Part shown: one piece after another, positions 44,265-55,292 of the stretch
Numbering within the stretch: the stretch's first letter is position 1
Layout: each line of letters opens with the position of its first letter
From: Aporrectodea caliginosa
Taxonomy: Eukaryota; Annelida; Clitellata; Crassiclitellata; Lumbricidae
Length of the DNA: 64,000 nt
Direction of reading: 5' to 3'
Assembly: GCA_020284085.1 (NCBI GenBank)
Contig: JACEVL010000469.1
Span: 124,001 to 188,000 of the forward strand
Notes under the pieces: model-generated
The model's input: the letters and a program-made list of their open reading frames with translations, nothing else
The model's database searches: none
Told to the model about the DNA's origin: nothing
Program-made: the position numbers and the translations under genes

Positions 44265-44879
44265 GTCGACTGTATAGAGGAAAAGTATTATGTCCAACTT
44301 TTTCCAATATCAATGTTTATAGCTTTTCTGATAGGCAATGTCATAATGCTTGAGAGCAAAAACAGTTATCTGTCCTGCTAGAGGCTTTTTCATGGAATAT
44401 TATACAAGTTACAAATGTTGTATGTCATCTTCTGAAGAATCCACAGAGCACAGGTGTAGTATACCCACAAAAGTGAGCACATAGACTATGTTTAAATAAG
44501 TTTACATGTATATTTTTTTCTAATTTACTTATTTACAGGTTTGCTGAACACTATCGTAGCACAAAAACACAGTTACCATACTTGGTAATGAACACAATAA
44601 TTATGTCAATGTTTTAAAGATTTTTTAGAGCACAAATGTTGTATGTGCATTTTTAGACACCCCTCCCTAGCAATCGTGGCTTTTTCATGTTATTCCTATG
44701 TCATATAATACCAGTGCTGTGTATAGTCTGAAGACCTCTTTAAAGAAGTATTCAATGACGTAAAGAAATTATGATAATGTCACGATATTATATTTATTAT
44801 ATGCATTTGAAATTTAAAATGCAGTTTCCTCGAAAGTTTGAAATTTGGACATAATACGTTTGTCTTCTATACAGTCGAT
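44265..44879. mobile_element. 615-bp MITE with about 30-bp inverted ends
   Basis: TCGACTGTATAGAGGAAAAG and TATTATGTCCAA at the left pair with the right end, which read inward is TCGACTGTATAGAAGACAAA then CGTATTATGTCCAA. It is embedded in TATG repeats, so the target duplication cannot be judged. No coding capacity. Confidence 0.75.
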
Positions 44880-44930
44880 GTATGTATGTATTCATGTATG
44901 TATGTATGCATGAATGTATGTATTAGGGTG
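44872..44930. repeat. (TATG)n microsatellite
   Basis: TGTATGTATGTATTCATG run after the MITE. Confidence 0.85.
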
Positions 44931-45526
44931 TCCCAAAACTACATAGACTTTTCAAATGTCTTGATGGCCAACCTCTAGAAAGTTTAGGACTAGTTATTAT
45001 ATTGCACGAAATTACAGCTAATTATATTAACTTTTAAAGACTCTGAGTTAAGCTTTGTATAGCTGAATCATACTCATTTACTTACCATTGAGAGAAGTTT
45101 TATCCCAGAGTATCTGAGGCACTACAAGCAATTGAGAAGTGATTTATGTGTCTATGACGGGGTTTTCCCGGTAGAAGAAGTGGAAATAAGATATTTCTAA
45201 CATTGTAGGACAATCGGACGACCTTCACTTTCAAGATCATTTGGCATCTAGTGTCAAATAATAATATTTCGATATTGGTAAAGATGAATTTGTTGCCCAA
45301 GATAGGCTCAGGGGTGTAGGATTTCCAAGACAGTTATAAACAACATGATATGACCATCGCATGACTTTGTAGTTCAAGGTCAGTCGACCTGTTATGGGTA
45401 ACCTTTGGCCTTACGGGAACTACAAGTGATGTAAAACAATAATTCCTGGCATCCATATGATATTTTTCAGGTCTTGAATTCCAAAGAAATATACTGAACA
45501 GAGTTATAATCAGCATCATATGCCCA

Positions 45527-46483
45527 GTGCGTGACTGTAATCGTAATCGTAATCGTAATCGTAAACTCGGAACTTCTACAGCGCCCACAAAAGCGAAGTC
45601 GCGGGAACCAGATTATTCACAGGCGCTCAATCAAAACAAAATCGATAGGCAGGGGGTCAAAATCCAGAGAGTCAGGCAGGCAGACAGGCAGGCGGCTAAG
45701 GTGGATGGTGTTTGGTGTTCAGACGGCGAGGTAGGCAGGGAGAAGTGTTGGATTCAGGATAGGATTTGTCAAAAAGCAGTGTTTTCAGTTTCGAGTGAAA
45801 GACCTGTGGAGAGATAGAGAGAGGTGGAGTTTTGGTGACTTCGTAGGATGGGTCAGAGATTTTTCGTAGTGCTGGCGGAAGTTTGTTCCAAAGAGGTGGA
45901 ACAGCTATGGCTATGGAACGATTTGAAAATATTAACGATGAGGTGACGGAAGGGCGGAGCAGTGTTAGGGAGGAGGAGGAGCGGGTTGAACGAAGTGGCT
46001 GGATCGTGAACAACTGACGGAGATAGGAGGGCTGGGAGGTTTGAAGTGTGTTGTACGTGAGTGAGATGATTTTGTATTCTATTCGTTCAGGAATTTTGAG
46101 CCAGTGGAGTGATTCGAGAACAGGAATGATGTGATGGTATTTGGGGATTTTGGTGACAGCACGGGCTAGAGCATTCCGAATTGCTTGGAGGCGGTTTATT
46201 TGAGTGATATCAAGGTTTAGAAAAAGAGAATTGCAGTAGTCTAATTTAGCGTGAACTATAGATGTGGCTATTGTGGATGCAGTTTTGAAGTCAAGCATAG
46301 GGCGGATTCTACGGAGGTCACGGATATGCATGAAGCAAGAGCGAGAAAGATGGGAGATGTGATCGGCGAAGCTGAGGTTTTGGTAAAACAATTACACCAA
46401 GGTTGCGGACAGGAGAATTTGCAGTGAATGTGTGGGTAGGTGCAGAGTCAAGGTTGATGGAAATAGATGGATCTGGGATTTTC
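45527..46483 (-). mobile_element. LINE with (TTACGA)n tail, main segment
   Basis: The minus-strand frame 45696-46391 (231 codons) is the RT C-terminal region of a LINE: LDYCNSLFLNLDITQINRLQ, HWLKIPERIEYKIISLTYN, a RSSSSLTLLRP block, SIAIAVPPLWNKLP and FHSKLKTLLFDKSYPES. The 3' tail is (TTACGA)n, seen on the plus strand as CGTAATCGTAATCG at 45537-45565. The upstream part (46318-46483) reads in another frame (KKIPDPSISINLDSAPTHTF), so there is a frameshift near 46390. The LINE continues at 47498 beyond an inserted TTAA element. Confidence 0.88.
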
Positions 46484-46487
46484 TTAA

Positions 46488-47493
46488 CCCTCAGACTACC
46501 AGAATATTTTTGATACACTGAGTACCAGTGGGGTCAAAAATGACCCCAACACAATTTTTACAATAAGTTCTTTGTTTTTTACATTTTTATTTATTGCCAT
46601 GAAAACAAATATTAGTAAAGTATTTGGAACATGATTAGGCTGTTGAAATGAATAAATTTTTAATTTAATATTTTCAGATTAGTGTTCAAAGTGTTCGAGT
46701 GTTCTATGTTCAAAACTAGTATTTACAATATCCGGTCATTACAGTTACTGTTTACAGTTTATGCAGGTATACTCGGCAAGAACGACATAATTGCGCTAAC
46801 TTTTTGCACAGATTATAGGCTATTCGACTTCTTATCATTTTCTTATGATTTTGTCCACTTGTCAAATAAGTGCAAGTTGTTTAGGATATTGACTTTCTAT
46901 TCTACGTACCACATCGTCAAATCTAAGGGTACGTGATAATTTCTGTAACAGATTTCTAGTCATGCTGTCGCTGAAACAACGTCTAAACTCTACATTTTTG
47001 CTGTACTGCTTCATTTCTAGGTTTGTCAGATATATCACTCTATGTTTCACCATAAATGGCACTGCCTTCCTTATTTATCCACTTCCGTTTCCTTTAGAAT
47101 TGTTTTTCACAACTAGTTTGAACCTGTTAGCAGACTGTCAACATTTTTTGGCAATAAATTTACTAAGTAAACAATATATAATAGTTTATATTTGTTAAAA
47201 TACATTTAAAATCAATGTTAGCTCAATAAAAAAATGCATTTTGTTATTTTTACATATGTCAGAATTATTCAGTTTACACTGGGGTCAAAAATGACCCCAC
47301 TGGTACTCAGTGTATAAATGCTATACCAGCGCCATCTGGTGATAGAAAATGTAAAATAAAACTTGGAATTTTGTACAAAACAGGATTACCTATAAAGTCA
47401 TAAAATTTCATTGAGATATCTCTTATGGGGGGTGAGCAGCACTAGTGCAAACTACCTCTGGGGTCATTTTTGACCCCACTGGTAGTCGCAGGG
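46488..47493. mobile_element. piggyBac-like element inserted in LINE
   Basis: Flanked by TTAA at 46484-46487 and 47494-47497. Ends read CCCTCAGACTACCAG and, inverted, CCCTGCGACTACCAG. The palindrome TGGGGTCAAAAATGACCCCA occurs at 46529-46548 (41 bp from the left end), 47280-47299, and as TGGGGTCATTTTTGACCCCA at 47459-47478 (15 bp from the right end). A minus-strand transposase remnant lies at 46862-47062. Removing it restores the LINE frame KKIPDPSISI at the TTAA. Confidence 0.9.
46862..47062 (-). pseudogene. piggyBac transposase N-terminal relic
   Basis: The frame contains VEFRRCFSDSMTRNLLQKLS and RTLRFDDVVRR, matching the N-terminal piggyBac pattern F---MSRNRF--I---LRFDD. Only about 65 codons remain. 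Confidence 0.65.
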
Positions 47494-47497
47494 TTAA

Positions 47498-47545
47498 GTT
47501 GCTCACGGAGGCCTATAAGTATAAATTAAGTTTTAGAGGGGTTCA
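47498..47545 (-). mobile_element. LINE segment beyond the TTAA insertion
   Basis: On the minus strand CTTATAGGCCTCCGTGAGCA then ACTTAA continues directly into the LINE coding sequence at 46483 (LREQLKKIPDPS). Confidence 0.7.
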
Positions 47546-48054
47546 GGCACAGGAGATTTGATGATTTGTAGTTCAGGGTCCATTGACATGGAATGTTTAA
47601 CCTTTGTTTCTCCGGAACTACAAGTGCTAGAATGGTTTTCTTGATTTCTATTAATTTTTAAAGTTCAAGGTCACTTGTCGACCAAACGTAGTTGTTTTTG
47701 GTTTCTCGGGAACTGCAAGCAATAAAATTATGATTGTCGTTTTTCTATAGTGAAGGCATTATAGCTCTTTCCCATATAGGAAACGTTCTACGACTTTCCA
47801 AGGTCATATGAACTATTACAAACCAATCAGCGTGTTACTTGATATCTCATGGAATGTAATTACCGCGGAGTTGCAATCAGCACTACTTGTAGCCAAAAAT
47901 CTTGTTCTAGACACCAAGAAAACCTTTCTAAGACTTGCTAGTAGGCTAGCTATGGATATATAAAAGGTCACTGGGAGCTCCACGGCGAGTGACGTCACGT
48001 GATCTGTGAAATATAAATATTACAGTGTCGAAAATGGACTGTTCTAATTTCTTT

Positions 48055-48178
48055 TTGTAGTCGATAACCCTAGTCTGCAGACACCGATATATTTTTCCAA
48101 GACTTCCGGCTGTTTGGAAAGGAGTGGTTACTTCAAAAGTCACGGTGAGTGACATTATGTAACGTATTTGGATGAAGT
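48055..48178 (+). repeat. Dispersed repeat, plus-strand copy
   Basis: A roughly 115-bp segment from GTCGATAACCCTAGTCTGC to the CACGGTGAGTGACATTATG region recurs inverted at 56335-56450. The family is not recognised. Confidence 0.7.
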
Positions 48179-48469
48179 AACTGCCAAGGGGTTCAAAGTT
48201 TTTATGTGAATCCTCTTTACGACACCAAAATGACAAAATGACTGTCTAAAAACATTTTGTGCAGAGTTTCAGCAGAAATTTATTATTTCTAAATTAACAA
48301 TAAGAGACAACAACAAAAACATTTTTCGTAAACCCAGATTACATGTATTGTATGCCTATCAATTTATCTAAAGCTGAAACTCTGTACTAAGTTACTTGTT
48401 AGAGTCTTCTAATGCGCTCCGGTCAGTGCCGTCAATATCAGGCCTACCCAATTACAATAGCGCTTCAAC

Positions 48470-48920
48470 GTGCTGAAAACGCTAGAGGTACTAGAACTTT
48501 CTCTAAACCAGGAGCACAGTCACCTAGTGGAGCATTCAATTGAACAAGCCATCAAAGAAGTAGCAGCCATGTGTGAGACTGTTCAAGTGAATAGTCTGAT
48601 ATCTGCCATTGAAGAACAGTTGAAGGTGTCCATTCCAAAATTTATCACTTTCTATGATGGAGTCTGAGAGTGCACTTTTAACAGAAATACCAAGGCTGAG
48701 AAGGCATCTGAAAGCAGCAGAGATTAATGTGGAAAGCGCCAAAGACTGGGCAGTACTAGACGTTTTGACATTCATAACTGAACGGGACTGCATGAAATCT
48801 CTCCCAGCCCTTTCACTAAGCCTAAGATTATATAAGCTTCAGGCATCTTTCATTGCCCTCCACAGTCCATTAATATTTTATTTTAATTTTGTTACTGCTG
48901 ATCTGATGGTAAATGATTAA
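48470..48920 (+). pseudogene. hAT transposase C-terminal relic
   Basis: Two overlapping frames separated by one frameshift near 48660. The second reads TEIPRLRRHLKAAEINVESA, then VLTFITERDCMKSLPALSLS and LRLYKLQASF. This matches the C-terminal dimerisation region of TTF-finger/ZBED-type hAT transposases, where a LP-L-LALRI block precedes a S-ERSFSKLK motif. Here the SFSKLK part is lost. Inactive. Confidence 0.68.
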
Positions 48921-49604
48921 AATAAGAAATAGGCTAAAATTGAAAATATGTATCTGTAATTTTATTTCTGATAGTTGTTAATTTCATTCTTATTACCATT
49001 ACATTCTGTTATATACAGGAATTACGATTTACGGGTTAAATTAGTAAACAAATCATTAGTAAGGAATCTGCATAGTCTGGAAAGAGAGGGTGTTCATGGG
49101 CTGACACCATGAGTTACCACACCAGGTGACACCAACCCTAGTGACGCCACTGATCCTTTTAAGACCAATACTTTAAAAGAGAAACCATTGATCTAACGTA
49201 ATGTCAACTATATGAAGTCAAAATGTGACGGCATGTCACATGGCGTCATGCAACAGTAATAGTATAAAACAAAAACTTAAAATGATTGTCTACAACTTGT
49301 AGTCAAACATTTTCAGGAAAGGAAAGGAATTTTGAATATCTCTTCTCGTTTAAAAGTTATGCATTGAATACCGCTATGTTGGTAAACTTTCAACACAGGC
49401 TATTGCATGAGGGGATTCGAAATTTCAAAAGACTTTGAGCTAAGTCTAAATCATGTTCCATTTTTCGGTAACTTTTCATTTGTTACCAGTATAGCCAGGA
49501 GTTTATAGGTTGACCATTGATTATATTAGAGAACTTTGTTTTTTGGACACTCTAGTATGTATAGCCTACATAGGCTACATATAAGTAAGTACAAAAGCAT
49601 CCAT

Positions 49605-49655
49605 TCATTCCCTCAATCTGGAATTTATATAGCGCCTCTTCAAGAAAACCACATA
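49605..49655 (-). mobile_element. SINE/LINE tail remnant
   Basis: TCATTCCCTCAATCTGGAAT and TTATATAGCGCCTCTTCAAG is the reverse complement of the shared TTGAAG-GGCGCTATATAA tail with a (GAAT)n-like end. Confidence 0.65.
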
Positions 49656-50414
49656 TTTACCTTTATCGGTGCAATAAGAGGCGAATGTCTGACGTCAGGT
49701 GACGATGTGTGTGTGTTTTGTCGTCGTCAAATAGTTTCCTTCCGCAAACGTTGAAATGACTTCACCGTCTTCCTTCAAGTGATGTTACAGTTCGACCCTG
49801 TGTATGAATTGCTATTGGATACGCAATGTGCATGCAGAATTGCCTTCGGTTGATGATGGGGGGTTTCTCCTTAGTGGAAGAATAACAGTAGATTGATAAT
49901 TATACGTGGTCTACCCGTTAAAATTCTGAGAGTTATAGCCTACCTGTATTCTGATCGTGAGGCGAACGCGTAGGGAATTCTCTGTGTGCTTTGTAAGACC
50001 AGAACGTTTTGGCCCTCCATCTACACCGGATCGATAATTCTTCCTGTGTCGACGACCATCGGACGTAGGCCCCTACGTTCCCTTTCGTCTATTAACGCGT
50101 GCCGGACTAGTATTGTATTTAGCGTCTTGATATTAGACAGCTCCATTGCTTATTATAGTAATTGCTAATTAGCTTTTTTGTTCTCAATGGTCTTAGGAAT
50201 AATATTCTATCAAATTAATTACATGCAAAGAGACGCTTTTGTTATTCGTTAGCTATTTGGCGAATAGAAAAATATAATGCGCTGAAAGGCAGCCATGGAT
50301 TTGAAATGAGGCAGAACGAGTCATCATTTTATGGAAGACTGGAGGAGCGGAGGTAAGGAGGAAGCGAGACAGATAGAGGCAGGAAGAAAGGTAGACAGGG
50401 AGGGAAGCAGAGGC

Positions 50415-50415
<1 letters not shown>
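49656..50415. other. No supported feature
   Basis: No gene or ordered repeat recognised. Confidence 0.4.
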
Positions 50416-50678
<263 letters not shown>

Positions 50679-50927
50679 GGGAAGGGGAAGGGTCAGAAGG
50701 AGTGAAATACAGGGAGAGATCAGGAAACGATACAGGAAGGAGGTAAGGAGGAACGGAGGAAGGAAGGAAGGGAGGAAAGGAGATGCAGCGAGGCTAGGAG
50801 GGATGGAGGCATGGAAGCTGGTAGTGAGGTAGGTAAACAGATTGATAGGCTCGAGGAAGGTAATCTTGAGCTTTTGTGAGACTAACTACTAGACTTCGAG
50901 TGCCCTTTCTTCTAAATATCCTGCAAG

Positions 50928-51334
50928 CAGAGCTTCTCATTTGAAAAAAGAAGGCGATTTGAAAATCGATCGCGCCGGATTAGTAGGCGATCGATGCGCG
51001 GTCGACCAATTGTGTACAGCGTGCGTTGTGCATCGTATTCGTATAGTTTCATATTATATGGTTGTCTATTAACTGCTAGAGTAATACGTAGGCCCTAACA
51101 CTTATTAACCGTCGATAAGCCTCCTCTGCTTGTCGATGCAATGTTGTATCGATCCTATAGCCTGAACCTTCACATCTAATGTAAATTAGGTAAGTAAAAT
51201 AATGGTCTGTTTCCAGGTTCCTCTTGGAGTCTAATATTCATCGAGCGCGATCTATTTAGGTCTTCCAGACCTTTGCTAGGCGATCAACCAAGAAGATCGA
51301 TCGATCGATCGATCGCCTCAAATGAGAAGCTCTG
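50928..51334. mobile_element. 407-bp hAT-like MITE
   Basis: Inverted ends CAGAGCTTCTCATTTG (exact reverse complements) flanked by CCTGCAAG and CCTGCAAA, an 8-bp target duplication with one mismatch, as in hAT elements. The subterminal regions contain many GATC/CGATCG words. No coding capacity. A related solo end lies at 30066-30160. Confidence 0.87.
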
Positions 51335-51477
51335 CCTGCAAATATTAAAGACCAGAGTTGCCTTTGTAATTCACATGCTTCACAGGACCTCTCGTCAAGG
51401 CGAGTTCGTTTTCTTTGCCTCGGCATATAGGGCGGATGGTCACTCCTCTTTCTCGCCGTCTCATTAAATGTTGCCGT

Positions 51478-51552
51478 TTATATAAATTTATATATATAAT
51501 ATATTATATATATAATATATATTATATATATAATATATATTATATATATATA
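51478..51552. repeat. (TATA/ATAT)n microsatellite
   Basis: Alternating ATATATTATATA sequence. Confidence 0.9.
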
Positions 51553-52329
51553 GATCTTTCCTCTGAAGATACATTTCTTGCGTGTCGACTTGTTCTGGAA
51601 GATCATAATATCAGAGCCAGAAATGGCAGAAATGGCAGAGTCCAACATGCAGTTGCTTCAGTGATTCTTACTTCATGTATATAATTATCAAGGCAATAAA
51701 ATAGCGTCTTCAAGTACTTTACTTCTCAGGGGCATGGGACACTGTCTATCAAACATGTCTACTGGTCAGAACATGTTCACCTAAGGCAGTCAGGTGCAGC
51801 AACTGTGTTGTGACGGTAGTTGTTCACTTAATTTAACATACATTAGCTCGAAAGGTTGTTTGACAATGTTTGCTGAACAGAGTCGGATGCAGCCGCGAGT
51901 CCTAATGCATATCCATGTGCCTGTCCACGGCTAAGAATTCGATCAATGAATTTGATGGCCTGATATTATCTGACATTAAACAAAACAGCGACCAAACAAA
52001 TAAGGGGTTTCCTATGGTCACGGTCCAATTAAACGTTGCTTAGAATATTTCATAGACAACAGTGCGCCTTATAAATTGGTTAATAACGGCTGGTGTTAAA
52101 ATTGATTATCTTTTCTCTGTCTTTCATGAAAATGTCGTCGCAGTGGAGTTTATGCAGCTCCTATTCTTTAGTTAAACGCGATGAGAAATTTTTGACTAGA
52201 CATCGTTTGGCTCATGACAATGTTGATGAAGCAGTTTAATTATAATGAATAGATGAACGACGTGTAAGTGCTCTTGTGTTGAATTTCGGAAAGTACAAAG
52301 TCAATTTTAGTCCGAGCTCTTAGCATTAA

Positions 52330-52812
52330 AAATAGTCGTTATTGTGCATTTAGGTGCTACAAGCCAAAAAATGATATTTTTGAGTTCAGGAAGAAATTCT
52401 GATCAAAACCTGATATAGTGCTAGTTGAAAAAAAAATATTTTTTTTGAGTTTTTTTTCATTTTTACGTTATTAAATGTTAGCATAACATTGTGTAATTTG
52501 GAGCTACAAGCACACAAAGGATATTTTTGTGTGCAGGAAGTGATTCTGAACAAAACCTGATATTGTGCCATTTGGAAAAATTAGTTTTTTTGAGTTTTTT
52601 CACTTTTTTACGCTATTTTATCATTCCAGTAAAACACAAATGCTATATTTAATAATATCTGATATTGTGCCATTTGGGAAACAATTTTGTTTAGTTTTTC
52701 ACTTTTTTTACGTTATTAGATGTTAGCATAACATTGTGCATTTTGGTGCCACAAACAAAAAAGAGATATTTTTTTCAGGAAGTAATTCCGAACAAAACCT
52801 GATATTGTGTGA
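52330..52812. repeat. Three to four imperfect tandem copies of a 100-150-bp unit
   Basis: The words AACAAAACCTGATATTGTGC, TTTTTTGAGTTTTTTCA, ACGTTATTAAATGTTAGC and CAAGCACACAAAGGATATTT recur in order, with copies of CCTGATAT near 52410, 52557, 52658 and 52798. The array ends exactly where the channel-exon duplication begins. Confidence 0.75.
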
Positions 52813-53006
52813 GAGCTCAAGCTCCACAGGCGACAGTTCTACTTATTTTGAGCATTTCTGTAACTGATGAATGTTGTCTTCTTAATGACATTTAAATCGT
52901 CCAGACTTTGACTGCATCTCAGATATGGCGCTATATATTATGTTTCTAATTATAATTTCTGAGACTCTCTCAAAACAGAATTGTTTCCATAATTGTGTTT
53001 TAATAG

Positions 53007-53105
53007 GTTCTCTTGCATGACCCACGTGAGCTGCCTGTTCCGCATGAGTTAGGATTCGGAGTCGGAACCGGAATCTCAACATCCGTCTCAATTTCACTTA
53101 GAAAC
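53007..53105 (+). pseudogene. Orphan channel exon 5
   Basis: 99 bp with intact acceptor (TTTAATAG|) and donor (AAC|GTAAGT) and an open phase-0 frame, VLLHDPRELPVPHELGFGVG then TGISTSVSISLRN. It differs from gene A exon 5 at GFG versus GFR. It lies 4.8 kb upstream of the start of channel gene B, so it cannot be that gene's exon 5. It is either a relic of a third channel copy or a lone duplicated exon. Confidence 0.75.
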
Positions 53106-53204
53106 GTAAGTCAAGCTTTGTCCACCCAATATAATAACACCCAGCGTCACGTATTTGACATAACCTAACATAACATAGGTTTTCTATTACTCCCAAAAAG
53201 AAAT

Positions 53205-53330
53205 AATAATAATAATATTCGTTTATTGAAGAAATACTGGGTTGGCACACCGCAACCCATTACAGAAACAGTAATACCAGTTATATGTTAGCAAAAATTA
53301 ATCAATTTGAATCACTGTTCAAGCGGGGGG
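53205..53330 (-). mobile_element. LINE 3' tail in the duplicated segment
   Basis: On the minus strand: AATGGGTTGCGGTGTGCCAA, CTTCAATAAACGAATATT and a (ATT)n end. The class resembles the tail of the LINE at 23230-23905. It is absent from 28375-28400, so it inserted after the duplication. Confidence 0.65.
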
Positions 53331-53369
53331 CAACATAGTCATCGGGGCAACAACACAATAACAAATCAT

Positions 53370-54440
53370 CATATTTAAGATAATATTAAATTGGGAAACG
53401 AAAGGAGGACCTAAAGGGATCAGAGTCCCAGTAAGTGGGGCCACCTATGTAGGCCTACCAGTGCTGTACCTCCACCAGTGGTGGAGGTTGCTATGGCTTA
53501 ATGTTCTGGAGCAAAGATTGGAGGCTGTTCTTGTCCTATTGCTGTAAGAATGAGTGACCGAGCCGGTTTTAAAATAGTCAGTTAAGGTGTGAGGTAATAA
53601 AGCCATGCTTAGAGCGAAATATGAATTCACCAGGTCGCAAAATTCTATTCTTGTCTAATGTTAGAATGCCGTGGAAGAGAAAACGCGACACTTGTTATCA
53701 GATTTAGTAATAATATTCGAACGGCTCTTTTCTGTAAAATAATCAATCGTGTAAGTCGCAAGGTGTAGTTCAAGGCCAGACTATAGTAGGACTGCTTTGA
53801 TTACATAAATCTAGTACCAATGATCAGTCGATTTCCGTCAGCACTAATTTTGAATTGCTTCATATTACTTTCATTTATATTACGAGAGAGGTAAACGGCA
53901 GGTTCAGTTTTGACAATGGATCAATAGGGGTAGCCTGGGTGGTCGGATATATCGGCTGCAAGAATAACGGTGTGAATTACTCTGGCTGGGACATTAGTAA
54001 GAATGCTGTCGATTAGGGTTGAAGTGGGGTCGTATATTCTAGTAGGACGGTTAATCATAAGTAAGAAATGGTGCGTAATATTACAATTAATAAAGCATTT
54101 TGTCGGGACGTGATCCAAGTATTTTAGTAAATCAATATCATAGTCCCCAGCTAGATGGATGTCATGGTGTTTCTTACTTAATACAGATTACAGGGAATTA
54201 AATTCAACATTAAAATATCAAGGTTTTGTCCTGTCGGTCTATAAATTGTTCTGAAAACAAAGTGGGGACCTCCTTTTTGAGGAATGCTTGAAAATAAAGG
54301 AACAGTATGTTTTATACAATGTTCCTACACCACCACTACGGCCAGTTTTTCTGTGCTTATGAACAAAAGTATAATTATTCGGGAATTTTAATGGCCTCAA
54401 CGGATATAGACTATAATCCAGCCAGGTCACTGTTACGGCT
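53370..54440 (-). mobile_element. LINE relic with endonuclease fragment
   Basis: Minus-strand relatives of the LINE at 22965-26920. The endonuclease region lies at 53921-54430 (RSGGVGTLY, INRPTRIYDPTSTLIDSILT, LAADISDH), and the 3' UTR-like GAGTCCCAGTAAGTGGGGCC lies at 53420-53445. Most of the reverse transcriptase is missing between them. Frames are broken. Confidence 0.72.
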
Positions 54441-54852
54441 AATACATCAACGTTTATTTGACTTAGCAGGAGTTGGATGTCAGAATTTTGTAAGATATAC
54501 TACGGCAATTTATATGCATAGATATAAAGTGGCTAGTAATAGTCGTAGAGTTTAGATCAGTTAGTGTACTGTATCTACAATAATTGTTAAGCTGGCTTGA
54601 GATAATAGTGCTTATCTGGGTCGAGGTCTCTATATTTTTAGTAAAGGCCTGTCCTCATGGGTATCCATGTATAAATTTAAGAGATGGATCATTCCTGTCA
54701 GTACATGAGCTATAAAGTTCAAAATTTATGCATCTTATTAAGTCTGCATCATGAGGTAATTGGTTAAATGGGAACACAGTAATTGAGCGGTTGATACAAA
54801 TCGTGAAGAAACGGTTAGGTATCTCCTCATTACATATATAACAGACGTTTAA

Positions 54853-54928
54853 CCTTCGCAGGACCAAAACATTTTACGATACGTCGAGGTCCAAACGAGG
54901 TAATTTTTTACCCCACCAAAACTTGTAA
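54853..54928. mobile_element. Solo left end of a TTAA element
   Basis: After TTAA at 54849-54852 comes CCTTCGCAGGACCAAAAC, a second AGGTCCAAACG 26 bp on, and the palindrome GAGGTAATTTTTTACCCC at about 54897, 44 bp from the TTAA. This is the geometry of the far end of the other TTAA elements. No right end was found. A related GCAGGACCAAAA end lies at about 59970. Confidence 0.55.
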
Positions 54929-55288
54929 TATCTCAGGTCACAGGTAAGCTACCATAACAAATGAAGTATCGAATTTAATAGTGTCAAGGTCAAGGAATCC
55001 ATTACTTGTAGTGCCAATAGGGTGCAAGTGTTACTTTCCAAGATGGCGGCCAATATGGCCGCCAAAACACACAAAAATGTATATCTCAGCTCATAGTTAA
55101 GTTACCATAACAAATAGAGTGTCTAATTAAATAGATTCAAGGTCACCGAATCGATTTATTACATTGCCAATAGTGTGCGAGTGTTACTTTCCAAGATGGC
55201 GGCCAATATGGCCGCCATAACACACAAAATGCATATCTCAGCTCATAGGCAAGCTACAGTAACAAATGAAGCGTCGAATTTAATAATT
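54929..55288. repeat. 152-bp tandem repeat with GGCGGCC palindrome
   Basis: About 2.4 copies with starts near 54929, 55082 and 55234. Each full unit contains TCCAAGATGGCGGCCAATAT followed by GGCCGCCA, which forms the palindrome TGGCGGCCAATATGGCCGCC. A CpG/GC-rich dyad in AT-rich DNA is notable. Confidence 0.85.
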
Positions 55289-55292
55289 TTAA

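Larger units (their letters stand above)
52813..53450 (+). repeat. Segmental duplicate of channel gene A exon 5 region
   Basis: Closely matches 27990-28500 across intron, exon and intron. It differs by small indels and by a minus-strand LINE tail inserted at about 53205-53330. The match begins at GTGAGAGCTCAAGCTCC and fades past 53460. No other channel exon was found next to it. Confidence 0.88.
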
